Below, one piece after another: positions 26,990 to 35,397 of a stretch of DNA of 64,000 bases; positions within the stretch are counted from its first letter, which is position 1; every line of letters begins with the position of its first letter. This DNA is from Roseovarius sp. MMSF_3350. Its GTDB lineage: Bacteria > Pseudomonadota > Alphaproteobacteria > Rhodobacterales > Rhodobacteraceae. The DNA lies in assembly GCF_030733425.1 (NCBI RefSeq), contig NZ_JASHIZ010000015.1, positions 1 to 64,000 of the forward strand. Direction: 5' to 3'. A program made the translations under genes and the position numbers. Under the pieces are notes generated by a model. That model saw nothing but the letters and a program-made list of their open reading frames with translations. It was not told where the DNA came from and searched no databases.

Positions 26990-28936
26990 TCAGAAGGTCG
27001 CCGTCAGGCCGAAGAACGCCGTGCGGCCAGGGGTCTCGAAGCCTAGGACCTCCTGGTAATTTTCGTCGGTCAGGTTCTCGATCCGGCCATAGATCTCGAC
27101 GCTGTCGGTCAGCTGGTGCCGCAGGCCGACATTGACAAGCGTGTAGTCCGGCAGGGTCACCGCTACGGATGGGTTGGGAAATGGCGGAAAGAACGAGTCG
27201 ACATTGTTCGCCACGTGCTGCACGTCCATGGTGAAGCGCGTGCGGTCATCCGGGAAATCGTAGCCAAGCTGCAAGAGCACCTCGTGTTCCGGGCGACGGA
27301 CCTCGGTGCTGCCGTTGGGGTTCTCGGCGTCCAGCCACGTATAGTTCCCCCCGAGGTCGAGCCGCGCGTTCACCTGCCAGGTCGCACCGATTTCCACGCC
27401 TCGGCGTTCACTTTTGCCGGCCTGGTTGAAAGGTGTCAGGCTACCGGTTCCGGGATCGACGGTGGACGAGATCTCGTTGGTCAGCTCGTCATCGAAATAG
27501 GTGACGTCGATAAGGCCACGGCCGCCCAGGAACTGTTGCTCGACGCCGATATCCCAGCCTTCGCTCTGCTCGGGTTCCAGGTTGGGGTTGCCGATGAAGT
27601 TGTTGGAAAAGCCGAACTGTTCGAGCATGGTGGGGTTCTGGACGCCGGTGCCGTAGGAAGCATGCAGTCGCGTGGTCTGGTTGGACAGCTTGTATGACAC
27701 ACCGACGGCGTAGGTCGTGAAATCCTCGAATTCGTCGTTGAAATCATGTCGGACGCTGGCCTGCACATCAAGACTGTCGGTCAGGTTGCCCTGGTATTCC
27801 GCCACGAGAGCGGTCTGCTCGCGCGTCTGCTTGATCAGCTGGCTGGGTGCGAAGACGAAGGCGGGGTTGTTGTTGACGAAGGTTTCCCGCTCCCACTCGG
27901 CGCCGAGGGTCAGGATGTGGCGGGCGGTATCGACCGTGCCGCCATCCAGCGCGACGCTGCCCTTGTAGCTGATCTTGTGCCGTGTCTCTGTGGTGTCGCC
28001 CGACTGCGCGCCGGTGCCGTTGAAGCGATCGGTCTGGATGTCCGCGAAGGACAGGTCGAGCCGGTTACGAAAACGTCCGCCGAACGTGTCGAGCACGGCG
28101 TAGATCGAACCGAAGGTCTCGGCCGTATCGGAACCGGAAAAGTCATCGACGAGGATCTGCCCGGCAGGTGTGAGCGCGGTGTAGATCTGGCCGTCGAAGT
28201 CCGAGTCGCTTTTCACGTGCCGCAGCGTGCCGCCGAAGGTCAGCGTCTCGGTCGCGTAATACTGAACGTTGAGGTTGTAGGTTTCATTGAGATCGCCGTC
28301 GTCCTCGCCGTTCAGGCCGGACACGTCATAGCCGCCGGTATCCCGGCGCGTCGCGGAAAAGCTGAGCGCCAGTTTGTCCGTGCGCTGCCGCAAGGCCAGG
28401 CTGACTTGCGTGGTCTCGTCGGTGCCGATCTCAAACCCGGCCTGCCCGCTGAAGCCCGGCTCGGTCGCGCGCTTGGTGGTGATCGAGATCACGCCGCCGA
28501 TGGCGTTCGAGCCGTAAAGCGAGGATTGTGGCCCGCGCAGGACCTCGATGCGCTCGATGTCGGCGCTGAGTAGGCCACTGAAATCGTATTCGCCCTGGCT
28601 GGGCGAGGCCACCTTGACGCCATCAATGATGACCAGCGTGTGGTTGCCCTCGTGGCCGCGCATACGGACCTGGGTCAGGCCGCCGGCGGGGCCGGTCCGC
28701 GAGACGGAAACGCCCGGCAGTGAGCGGATGAGATCGACGGCGTATCTTGAGCCGCGATCCTCGATATCCTGTTCGGTCAGCACGGTCCCGGCGCGGCCAT
28801 AGGCGCTGCCTTCAATCGGGGTCAGGCCGCCGGAGACAAAGATCGTCCCGAGGTCATAGGGCGTGTCCTGCGCAATGGCGGGTTGGGTGAAAAGGGCAGT
28901 GGATGCCGCAAGTGCGGCTTTGAATGAGCGTGACAT
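26990..28936 (-). CDS. btuB: TonB-dependent outer-membrane cobalamin receptor
   Basis: BtuB carries corrinoids through the outer membrane using TonB energy. The 648-residue protein has a signal peptide (about 1-22), a plug domain with RSLPGVSVSRTG and LRGPQSSLYGSNAIGGVISITT near 115-136, and a beta-barrel ending in the aromatic FFGLTATF. The ATG at 28936 is preceded by GGAGGGG, itself able to pair with an upstream CCCCTCC in the leader. The gene follows a cobalamin riboswitch, which supports cobalamin rather than iron as substrate. Confidence 0.93.
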   Translation of the reverse strand: MSRSFKAALAASTALFTQPAIAQDTPYDLGTIFVSGGLTPIEGSAYGRAGTVLTEQDIEDRGSRYAVDLIRSLPGVSVSRTGPAGGLTQVRMRGHEGNHTLVIIDGVKVASPSQGEYDFSGLLSADIERIEVLRGPQSSLYGSNAIGGVISITTKRATEPGFSGQAGFEIGTDETTQVSLALRQRTDKLALSFSATRRDTGGYDVSGLNGEDDGDLNETYNLNVQYYATETLTFGGTLRHVKSDSDFDGQIYTALTPAGQILVDDFSGSDTAETFGSIYAVLDTFGGRFRNRLDLSFADIQTDRFNGTGAQSGDTTETRHKISYKGSVALDGGTVDTARHILTLGAEWERETFVNNNPAFVFAPSQLIKQTREQTALVAEYQGNLTDSLDVQASVRHDFNDEFEDFTTYAVGVSYKLSNQTTRLHASYGTGVQNPTMLEQFGFSNNFIGNPNLEPEQSEGWDIGVEQQFLGGRGLIDVTYFDDELTNEISSTVDPGTGSLTPFNQAGKSERRGVEIGATWQVNARLDLGGNYTWLDAENPNGSTEVRRPEHEVLLQLGYDFPDDRTRFTMDVQHVANNVDSFFPPFPNPSVAVTLPDYTLVNVGLRHQLTDSVEIYGRIENLTDENYQEVLGFETPGRTAFFGLTATF

Positions 28937-28942
28937 GGCATG

Positions 28943-28994
28943 CCCCTCCGGATCTCGCTTGACGCGATGGCTGTTGGTTTGGCCTTTGGAGGGG
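28943..28994 (-). promoter_or_regulatory. Hairpin able to mask the btuB Shine-Dalgarno
   Basis: On the minus-strand transcript, CCCCTCC (28994-28988) is exactly complementary to the btuB Shine-Dalgarno GGAGGGG (28949-28943), 38 bases apart and six bases before the ATG. This would suit a riboswitch expression platform that blocks translation. An alternative partner in the aptamer has not been worked out. Confidence 0.55.
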
Positions 28995-29067
28995 TGACTC
29001 CGCAGACGGTGATGACGTCACCGCTACGGAAAGTCCGTTGTCGAAACGCGCCCCGCGTTCGGACAGG

Positions 29068-29262
29068 GTGATCACCTCGGCAGGTCTCCTGACTTGCGGG
29101 TCAACACTTGGCCGGGTCTTCCCATCATGCACAGCATGACAGTGACATGGTCCGGCTTCGCTCTCCGCCTACAGTTGCGGGGGCAGTTGCGGAATGGACG
29201 CCTTGGGCGTCGCACCGCATTCCCTATTATCCCGCCGGCAAACCGCCGGGAACCGAAGTGAA
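29068..29262 (-). ncRNA. Cobalamin riboswitch upstream of btuB
   Basis: Read on the minus strand, the aptamer pieces appear in order: AATAGGGAATGCGGTG, the B12 box TGCCCCCGCAACTGTAGGCGG, GTCACTG, GGGAAGACC, and GCAAGTCAGGAGACCTGCC. It should repress btuB and the linked btuFCD-cbiZ genes when adenosylcobalamin is high. Its 5' end lies about 58 bases after the stop of the bat operon on the same strand, with no clear promoter or terminator between. Confidence 0.93.
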
Positions 29263-29320
29263 TCGATGCGTAAAGGATGGAAAGGTTCGAGAAAAGATAA
29301 AACTTGAAGACTGGAAACTT

Positions 29321-30526
29321 TTACATTCCGACGTGGCGGGAAGAGGTACGCAATCTTTCCTCGATGTCGCGCAGAACCGACCTGAGATCCAGGGCAGGCT
29401 GTGCACTCTTGCTGCCGAACAGAAAGATATCAACCGGGCGCAGGGCGATGTGATCCCTGGTCGGTGGCGTTATGGTTTCGCTGGACAGAAGGTGGGCCGC
29501 AAGGGCGCGAAACCGCGGAATATCTTCGGTGGCGGCGTATTTCCGCAGCCGGCGCAGCTGTTTCTTCAAATGCAACTTGCGGCGCAGGGCGAGGGTGGCG
29601 GATGATGCCCCCGAGCGGCCTCGGAGCGCCAACAAGACAACGATGATCGTGGCCCCGGAAAAAACCGCGATGTGCGCTTGGCCGACGCCGATGTCCTTGC
29701 GCCAGCCGGCCGCGGCGTTGTCGCCAAAGCTTGCATAGCCGATGGGCGCGGCGGGCAGTATGGCGGCACGCGCCGTGCGGGCCTCCGTGTCGAAATAGGG
29801 AATCGTGACCTCTGGCAGCACGCCGGGCTCTCCGGTGATGGGGCGCAGTTTCCAGACCCAGACCAGGGTCGTGACAGGACCCTGCGAGGTGACCTGGAAG
29901 TCGCGCTCCTCCGGCGGGGTGAAGGTGATCAGCCACGGCTCGCGCAAGGCGGGTTGTTGCGGCATCATCTCGGGCGTGGCGCCGAGCGCGCGAAGCACGA
30001 CCCGGCGCGTCACGCCTTGTCCGTCCTCTAGCTGCGCCGCGTCGGCGTCCCACGTGTCGGAGACTTCCAGCGCGCGGACGGGGAACCATGTCTCTTCGGC
30101 GCGTGCGGGTTTTTCAACCACCTCGATGCGCACCGGTTCGGATCGGACAAGCACGGTTTCGCGTTGTCCGCTGTCGCCGGGGACCTCCAGTTCATGCACG
30201 ATAGGCAGGACCTCCAGCGTTCCGGCGCGCTTGGGAAAGAAGGCGATCCGCCGCTCGAACACCCGCGACATGCGCCCGTCGACGCGCTGGTCGGTCCATT
30301 CGTCCTGGCCCAGCCGCGTCCAATCGAAATCGGTCATGCTGCGCAGCTTCAATTCCTCGTTGGTGATGGTCTCGCGATAGATCCCCCGGATCGTGGCAAG
30401 GATCATCTCGCCCTCCATCGGGGCTTCGTCGCGCGGGTCGAGCACCAGTTCGAGGCTCAGCGTCTCGTGCTCCTGTGCGGCCAGGGGGGTGGCGAGCAAC
30501 AGCAGGAGTACCAGGATTTTCACCAT
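29321..30526 (-). CDS. BatD-like membrane protein
   Basis: The 401-residue protein has a signal peptide (about 1-17, ATPLAAQ), an extracytoplasmic beta-rich region with repeated PVRIEVVEKP-type strands, one transmembrane helix near 290-310 (HIAVFSGATIIVVLLALRG), and a basic cytoplasmic tail. This is the BatD/oxygen-tolerance layout, though the N-terminal part is shorter than many BatD proteins. The start at 30526 has GAGGAG ahead of it and overlaps the TPR gene by seven bases. It ends a seven-gene MoxR/vWA operon; the complex is thought to act in envelope protein maturation or stress. Confidence 0.78.
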   Translation of the reverse strand: MVKILVLLLLLATPLAAQEHETLSLELVLDPRDEAPMEGEMILATIRGIYRETITNEELKLRSMTDFDWTRLGQDEWTDQRVDGRMSRVFERRIAFFPKRAGTLEVLPIVHELEVPGDSGQRETVLVRSEPVRIEVVEKPARAEETWFPVRALEVSDTWDADAAQLEDGQGVTRRVVLRALGATPEMMPQQPALREPWLITFTPPEERDFQVTSQGPVTTLVWVWKLRPITGEPGVLPEVTIPYFDTEARTARAAILPAAPIGYASFGDNAAAGWRKDIGVGQAHIAVFSGATIIVVLLALRGRSGASSATLALRRKLHLKKQLRRLRKYAATEDIPRFRALAAHLLSSETITPPTRDHIALRPVDIFLFGSKSAQPALDLRSVLRDIEERLRTSSRHVGM

Positions 30527-31173
30527 CGGCTGGGCTCCTCTCGATGGGCCTCGCCGTCCTTGCGCCGGCGTTCCATCTCGGAGGCGATGCGGCCCTTGAG
30601 ATAGGCCCCAGGCGCATCGGCCAGCGAATCGAGCCAGCCCATATCCGCCGCCGCCGTCCGCTCGCCGGTGACCGAGCGTTTCAGGCTGGCACGCTTTGGG
30701 TCGCGTTCCGCCGCCTGAATGGGCCGCGCGGGGGCGTCGGGATCGAAGGCCGCGGTTTCGACGCCGCCTTGGGACAGGATCGTCTCGATGCGTCCGTGGC
30801 CGCGCGCTTCGCCGATCACCGGCTCGATCAGGGCCGAAACGACCCGGCGGTTGTGCTGCGCGTCGGCATCGTAGCGGTCGGCGAAGAGCACGGCATCGAA
30901 ATAGGCGACCGACAGGCTGTAGTCGCCTGTCGCGGCCAGGGTCATGCCCCGGTTGTAGGTGGCGCTGCGGCCGATCTGGGCGAAAACGGCGTCGGCCTCG
31001 GCATAGCGTCCGGCCTGGAAGAGTGCCGCGCCGCGCGCGCCGGGGTTTTCGATCAGGGGCAGGGCAAGCGCGGGATGGCCCGCGCGCCAGATCAGCTTTG
31101 CCCAGCCCTCGGGGCCCGCGGCGGTGGCGCAGAACAAGGCAGCGGCAAGGATCGACAGCGAACCGCGGCTCAT
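30520..31173 (-). CDS. TPR-containing protein of the MoxR/vWA operon
   Basis: The 217-residue protein has an N-terminal signal or anchor (about 1-23), then helix pairs fitting tetratricopeptide repeats: GAALFQAGRYAEADAVFAQIG and YNRGMTLAATGDYSLSVAYFDAVL between about 48 and 105. A charged, low-complexity tail follows. It corresponds to BatC/BatE or MxaK-like members of such clusters. Both ends overlap neighbours, ATGA with the upstream vWA gene and seven bases with the BatD-like gene. Confidence 0.78.
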   Translation of the reverse strand: MSRGSLSILAAALFCATAAGPEGWAKLIWRAGHPALALPLIENPGARGAALFQAGRYAEADAVFAQIGRSATYNRGMTLAATGDYSLSVAYFDAVLFADRYDADAQHNRRVVSALIEPVIGEARGHGRIETILSQGGVETAAFDPDAPARPIQAAERDPKRASLKRSVTGERTAAADMGWLDSLADAPGAYLKGRIASEMERRRKDGEAHREEPSRW

Positions 31174-32105
31174 GCTTCATCGCTTCTGCGCAAGAGGAAA
31201 GCCAGTGGCAGCAACGCGAAGGCCAGCAGCCACCGGCCCTGATCGGCGTAGCGCAGGTTTCGCAGGGTGGGGTCCGACGCGACTGCTCCCTGACGCTCGG
31301 ACAGGATCTTTTCGACGGTGGCGATATCTGTGGCGTCCGCGATCATGCCGCCGCCCGCCGAAACGATGGCGGCCAACCCGTCGCGATCAGGCGGCGGCAT
31401 CCCGTAGGGTGGCTCGTCAGGCGGGACGAAGACGGCCGAGACGCGTATACCCTCGGCGGCCATCTGGCGGGCACGGTCCAGCGCCTCGGGGCCGGCACCG
31501 CCGCCGTCGGAGACCAGCACGACATCCGGATACGCCGCGGCGGCGTCGGTCAGGGTCTGGCGCGCGAGGTCGAGCGCGCGGTCGGGACGGCTGCCGCCGA
31601 CCGGAATCGTTTGGCTGTCGGCCACGGCGATGACCGTTTGCAGGGCGGCCGGATCCTCGGTCGGCACGCTGACCAGGAAACTTTCGGCGGAATAGACGGC
31701 CATGGCGACGGGCCGCGTGCCATGACGGTCGATCAGGCGCGATACGGCGGCCTGCGCGTCGTCGAACCCGCCGCCCTGGGTGACCGAGGGCGAAAGGTCC
31801 ATCAGGATCATCACGGCGTCGAGGTTTCGCAGCACCGGCGCGTCCGGGTCTCGCGTGGCAGGGCCGGCCAGTGCCAAGGCGGTCAGCCCGCCTGCCATGG
31901 CCAGCAACCACGGGTCGATAGTGCGGCGCCCGTCCGATACATGCCCCAGCTTGCGCAGCGCCGAGAGCAGTTCGGGGTCGATCACCCGGCGCCAACGATC
32001 GAGCCCGCGTGCGGCCCAGGCGACGGCGCCGCCGGCCAGCAAGGCCAGCGGAATGCCGATCAGCCACAGCGGGCGCAGCAGCACGAACTCCCCGCCGTCC
32101 GTCAT
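31170..32105 (-). CDS. vWA-domain membrane protein (BatB-like)
   Basis: The 311-residue protein has an N-terminal transmembrane segment (about 12-31), a second near 65-83, a von Willebrand A domain, and a C-terminal helix near 285-303. The metal site is altered: the usual DxSxS appears as DLSPSV (near residue 102), which keeps Asp, Ser and Ser. It pairs with the next upstream vWA gene, whose MIDAS is classical. The start at 32105 overlaps that gene's stop as ATGA; 22 open upstream codons are rejected for this reason. Confidence 0.83.
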   Translation of the reverse strand: MTDGGEFVLLRPLWLIGIPLALLAGGAVAWAARGLDRWRRVIDPELLSALRKLGHVSDGRRTIDPWLLAMAGGLTALALAGPATRDPDAPVLRNLDAVMILMDLSPSVTQGGGFDDAQAAVSRLIDRHGTRPVAMAVYSAESFLVSVPTEDPAALQTVIAVADSQTIPVGGSRPDRALDLARQTLTDAAAAYPDVVLVSDGGGAGPEALDRARQMAAEGIRVSAVFVPPDEPPYGMPPPDRDGLAAIVSAGGGMIADATDIATVEKILSERQGAVASDPTLRNLRYADQGRWLLAFALLPLAFLLRRSDEA

Positions 32106-33058
32106 GCCGCCTCCCGCGCCTGCAGCCCGAGCGCCGTGGCCAGCAACGCGAGCGCCGCGCTGGCCAGCCATGGCCAGTATTCCTGCCAGCCCCGAACCGG
32201 CGGCGAGTCGGCCAGGCTCGGTTCAAGCCGGTCGATGGCCTCGGTCACCGCCAGAAGGTCCTCGGTGCTGCGCACGCGAAAGGTTTTGCCGTCTGCGGCC
32301 TCGGCGATGCGGCGCAAGGTTTCGCTGTCCACCGCGTCGCGCGCATCCCGGGCGGTCTCGAGGTCGGCGGGACCGAGCGCGATGGTGTAGACCCGTACGC
32401 CCAGCGTCTTGGCGGTGATAGCGGCGGCAACGGGATCGACCGCGCCGGTCGTGTCCTGCCCGTCCGACAGCAGCACGATGACGCGGCTTTCGGCCTCGCG
32501 CTCGCGCAGGCGTCGAAGCGCCAGGCCAAGCCCGTCGGCGATGGCCGTGGCCTTGCCCGAAACCCCGATCTGGGCGGTTTCGATCACCTGTGCGACGGCG
32601 GACACATCATGTGTCAGGGCCGCCGCCACATAAGCCCGGTCGCCGAAGACGACCAACCCGACACGGTCACCCGTGCGGCCGCGGACAAAGCGGGCGCCCA
32701 CGTCCTGCACCGCTGCAAGGCGTGACACCTGCGCGCCGTTCAGGGTGAAGTCCTCACGCTCCATCGAGCCGGAAAGGTCGAGCGCAAGGACGATATCGCG
32801 CCCCGAGGCCGGCACAACATCGAGAATGCGCTCCGCGCGCGGGCCGGTCAGGGCGGCGACCAGCAAGACCCAAGCGAGGATCAGCAGGGTTGTGCGCGCA
32901 TGGAGCCGAGCCGGAGACGTGTCGGTGGGCCGGAATGTCTCTGCGATGGCCGGTGGCAGGCTTATGGCACCTTCCGCGATCCGGCGCTTTGGCAGAATGC
33001 GAAACAGCAGAAGTGGTAGCACCAGCAGCAGCGCCGCCCAGGGGGCTGCGAAACTCAT
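32102..33058 (-). CDS. vWA-domain membrane protein (BatA-like)
   Basis: The 318-residue protein has hydrophobic segments at about 5-21 and 57-75 and near the C-terminus (290-308), flanking a von Willebrand A domain with a textbook MIDAS motif DLSGSM near residue 94 and SDGQDTTGA near 198. This is the BatA layout, with the domain in the periplasm. It overlaps DUF4381 upstream and the second vWA gene downstream by ATGA. The genes probably form a membrane complex driven by MoxR. Confidence 0.88.
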   Translation of the reverse strand: MSFAAPWAALLLVLPLLLFRILPKRRIAEGAISLPPAIAETFRPTDTSPARLHARTTLLILAWVLLVAALTGPRAERILDVVPASGRDIVLALDLSGSMEREDFTLNGAQVSRLAAVQDVGARFVRGRTGDRVGLVVFGDRAYVAAALTHDVSAVAQVIETAQIGVSGKATAIADGLGLALRRLREREAESRVIVLLSDGQDTTGAVDPVAAAITAKTLGVRVYTIALGPADLETARDARDAVDSETLRRIAEAADGKTFRVRSTEDLLAVTEAIDRLEPSLADSPPVRGWQEYWPWLASAALALLATALGLQAREAA

Positions 33059-33423
33059 TGGCGCGGGCCTTTCGCGGCGGCGATGATGGCGGCTTCCAGC
33101 GGGGCCGGGTCGAACCGGCGGCGCGGGTTATAGAGCGCCGGGCCCAGCCCGTCGGGAGGCGTGCCGCCATGGTCCAGCAGGAGTTGCGTGAGACCTGCAA
33201 GCCGGGCCTGCGGTGCGGCATCGGACAAACCGGCGATGGCGGCGCGGGCGGCCTCGGCCGGTCGTGTCTTGCGCACCGTTGCGAACCGGGCGATCCGTGC
33301 AACCAAAAGCCCCGCAACCAGACCGAGGGCCGCAGCCGCCATCGCGTCCTGAAGGCCGAAGCGGGCAAAGCTTTCGGGTATGCGGATATCGGCCAGATGG
33401 GCGGTCAGGTCCTCGGGTGTCAT
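33055..33423 (-). CDS. DUF4381 small membrane protein
   Basis: The 122-residue protein has one transmembrane helix (about 29-45, AAALGLVAGLLVARIA) and a cytoplasmic-looking tail, matching DUF4381, a regular partner of MoxR, DUF58 and vWA genes. The function is unknown. The start at 33423 overlaps the DUF58 stop as ATGA, and its stop overlaps the BatA-like start. Confidence 0.82.
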   Translation of the reverse strand: MTPEDLTAHLADIRIPESFARFGLQDAMAAAALGLVAGLLVARIARFATVRKTRPAEAARAAIAGLSDAAPQARLAGLTQLLLDHGGTPPDGLGPALYNPRRRFDPAPLEAAIIAAAKGPRQ

Positions 33424-34265
33424 GCGGCCTCCGGAAGTACCGGGTCTGCCGCGTTTACGATCCGGTGGGGGATGCACCGGGCTGCAAGGTGGTCGGCCGA
33501 GGCGGAGGTGCCGAACCGGCCGCGGGTGATGCGCCCGCAGATACGTGCCGCAAAGCGCCCGGTTGGTGGTGTGGCCTCCACGCTGTCGCGGATCAGCAGG
33601 AGTTCGAGCGGGCATTTCTGCATCAGGGCCGCCGCCGCCCTGCCGAAATCCGCGCCGGGCGCGTCAAGCCCGGTTGCGATCTTTACAGCCGTGCCGGGCG
33701 CTGCACGGGCGGAGATTGCCTCGAGGAGCACCGCGAGGCTGTCGTAGCCGGCCTCCGGCGCATCGAGTGCGGCGGCATGGGCGCGTGAGAATGCGCCCGC
33801 TGCGCGCAGCATTGCCGTTTCGCGCGGGCGCGGGGCCATCATCTCGATGGCGCTGCCGGTGACGAGCATCGCGCCCACGCGCCCGCCGGCCAGCACCGCG
33901 CGCCAGCCCTCCACCGCCAGCGCCTCTGCGGCGGCGACCGAGCGGAAACGCCCGCGGGTGCCCCAGAGCATTGGCGGGCGAAAATCGGCGACCAGAAGCG
34001 GGGTGTGTTCCACTTCCTCGTGGCGGCTGCGAACCTGGGGCCGCCCGCTGCGCGCCGTGGCGGCCGGATCGATCCGGCGCAGGTCGTCACCGTCCTGAAA
34101 CGGGCGCAGGTCGAAGAGATCGCCGCCCTCGCCGCGGCGCGGACCGGAGAGACCACCCGCGAGCCCGTGGGAGAGACCGGGCGGGTGTTTGCCCGCGACG
34201 AGGCCGCCGATCGCGACGAGACGGTCGAGTGAGACCTCCGCCCCCGATGCTCGGGGCAGGCTCAT
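33420..34265 (-). CDS. DUF58 domain protein
   Basis: The 281-residue protein carries the DUF58 core DLRPFQDGDDLRRIDPAATARSG near residue 75 with the conserved Arg-x-Asp-Pro, and a vWA-like half after it. There is no membrane segment. DUF58 proteins (MxaS in methylotrophs) work with MoxR ATPases. The start at 34265 overlaps the moxR stop; 24 open codons further upstream are unsupported. Confidence 0.88.
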   Translation of the reverse strand: MSLPRASGAEVSLDRLVAIGGLVAGKHPPGLSHGLAGGLSGPRRGEGGDLFDLRPFQDGDDLRRIDPAATARSGRPQVRSRHEEVEHTPLLVADFRPPMLWGTRGRFRSVAAAEALAVEGWRAVLAGGRVGAMLVTGSAIEMMAPRPRETAMLRAAGAFSRAHAAALDAPEAGYDSLAVLLEAISARAAPGTAVKIATGLDAPGADFGRAAAALMQKCPLELLLIRDSVEATPPTGRFAARICGRITRGRFGTSASADHLAARCIPHRIVNAADPVLPEAA

Positions 34266-35245
34266 AGCGGCGCCACACCGGCGAGGATCTCGGAAAGGAT
34301 CGAGCGGGCCGTGTGGCCTTCGGCCTGCGCCCGCCATGTCGGCGCCATGCGGTGGCAGAGCACATCGGGCGCCAGGGCCGCGACGTCTTCGGGCACCGCA
34401 TAGTCGCGACCGTGCAGCCAGGCACGGGCACGGGCGCTCGACGCCAGGGCAAGCGTGCCGCGCGGGCTGACCGCGTGGCGGATCCGGTCGGTCACGTCAA
34501 TGGCCTCGGTCGCGCGGCGCGTCGCCATGACCAGCGCTACTATGTATTGCTTCAAGGCGGGCGACAGGTGGACCTGAAGCACGTCTTCCTGCATGGCGGC
34601 GAGCGTCGCGTGATCCAGCGTTGGTGCTTCGCGCCCGGCATGGCTGCGCAGTTCCGCCTCGACAAGGTCGAGAATTTCCATCTCGGCGGCCTCATCGGGC
34701 AGGTCCAGCATGACATGCATCAGGAACCGGTCAAGCTGCGCCTCGGGCAGGGGAAAGGTGCCTTCCTGCTCCAGCGGGTTCTGCGTGGCGATGACCATGA
34801 AAGGGTCGGGCAGGGCACGGGTCTGGCCACCGGCGGTGACCTGGCCTTCGCCCATCGCCTCGAGCAGCGCGGATTGCACCTTGGGCGGCGCGCGGTTGAT
34901 CTCGTCGACCAGGACAAGATTGTGAAAGACCGGGCCGGGCAGGAAATCCATCGTGCCGCTGTCCTGCCGGTAGATCTGTGTGCCGGTGACGTCAGACGGC
35001 ATCAGGTCGGGCGTGCACTGGATGCGGGAAAAGCTGCCCTCGACCCCCTCGGCCAGCCGCCGCACCGAGCGGGTCTTTGCAAGGCCCGGCGCGCCTTCGA
35101 TCAGGACGTGCCCGTCGGTCAGGAGCGCGATCAACAGCCGTTCCACGAGCACCGCGTGGCCCACGAGGCCGAGTTCCATACGAGCCGCCAGCAACGCCGC
35201 GGGGTCTGCCCGAGTGCCTGTCGTCCTGTCTGCGATATCCTCCAT
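34262..35245 (-). CDS. MoxR-family AAA+ ATPase
   Basis: MoxR ATPases are chaperone-like AAA+ proteins that activate or assemble partner complexes containing vWA proteins. The 327-residue protein has a Walker A variant EGAPGLAKT near 51, Walker B LVLVDEINRAPP near 107, sensor 1 ATQNPLEQEGT near 151, and RFLMHV after it. AAGGAGGACCGG just before the ATG at 35245 is the strongest Shine-Dalgarno in the operon. The 67 open codons upstream are rejected. It is the first of seven genes and faces the histidine kinase gene across 152 bases that must hold both promoters. Confidence 0.92.
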   Translation of the reverse strand: MEDIADRTTGTRADPAALLAARMELGLVGHAVLVERLLIALLTDGHVLIEGAPGLAKTRSVRRLAEGVEGSFSRIQCTPDLMPSDVTGTQIYRQDSGTMDFLPGPVFHNLVLVDEINRAPPKVQSALLEAMGEGQVTAGGQTRALPDPFMVIATQNPLEQEGTFPLPEAQLDRFLMHVMLDLPDEAAEMEILDLVEAELRSHAGREAPTLDHATLAAMQEDVLQVHLSPALKQYIVALVMATRRATEAIDVTDRIRHAVSPRGTLALASSARARAWLHGRDYAVPEDVAALAPDVLCHRMAPTWRAQAEGHTARSILSEILAGVAPL

Positions 35246-35397
35246 CCGGTCCTCCTTTTGCCCGTGACACAGAAACATGGCCGGGACATGCAAAGAAGAT
35301 CTCGCTGACCTTTTCGGCGCATGTCGGGCAAATTGCCCGAGACATGACGGCCGGTTTGCCCGATCCTCGGGTGCAGTACATTTCGGGAGGGAATGAC

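Noticed and set aside
29440-30600. Overlapping plus-strand frames across the BatD-like gene
   Set aside because: Shadow frames; the minus-strand gene has a signal peptide, membrane helix and coupled neighbours.
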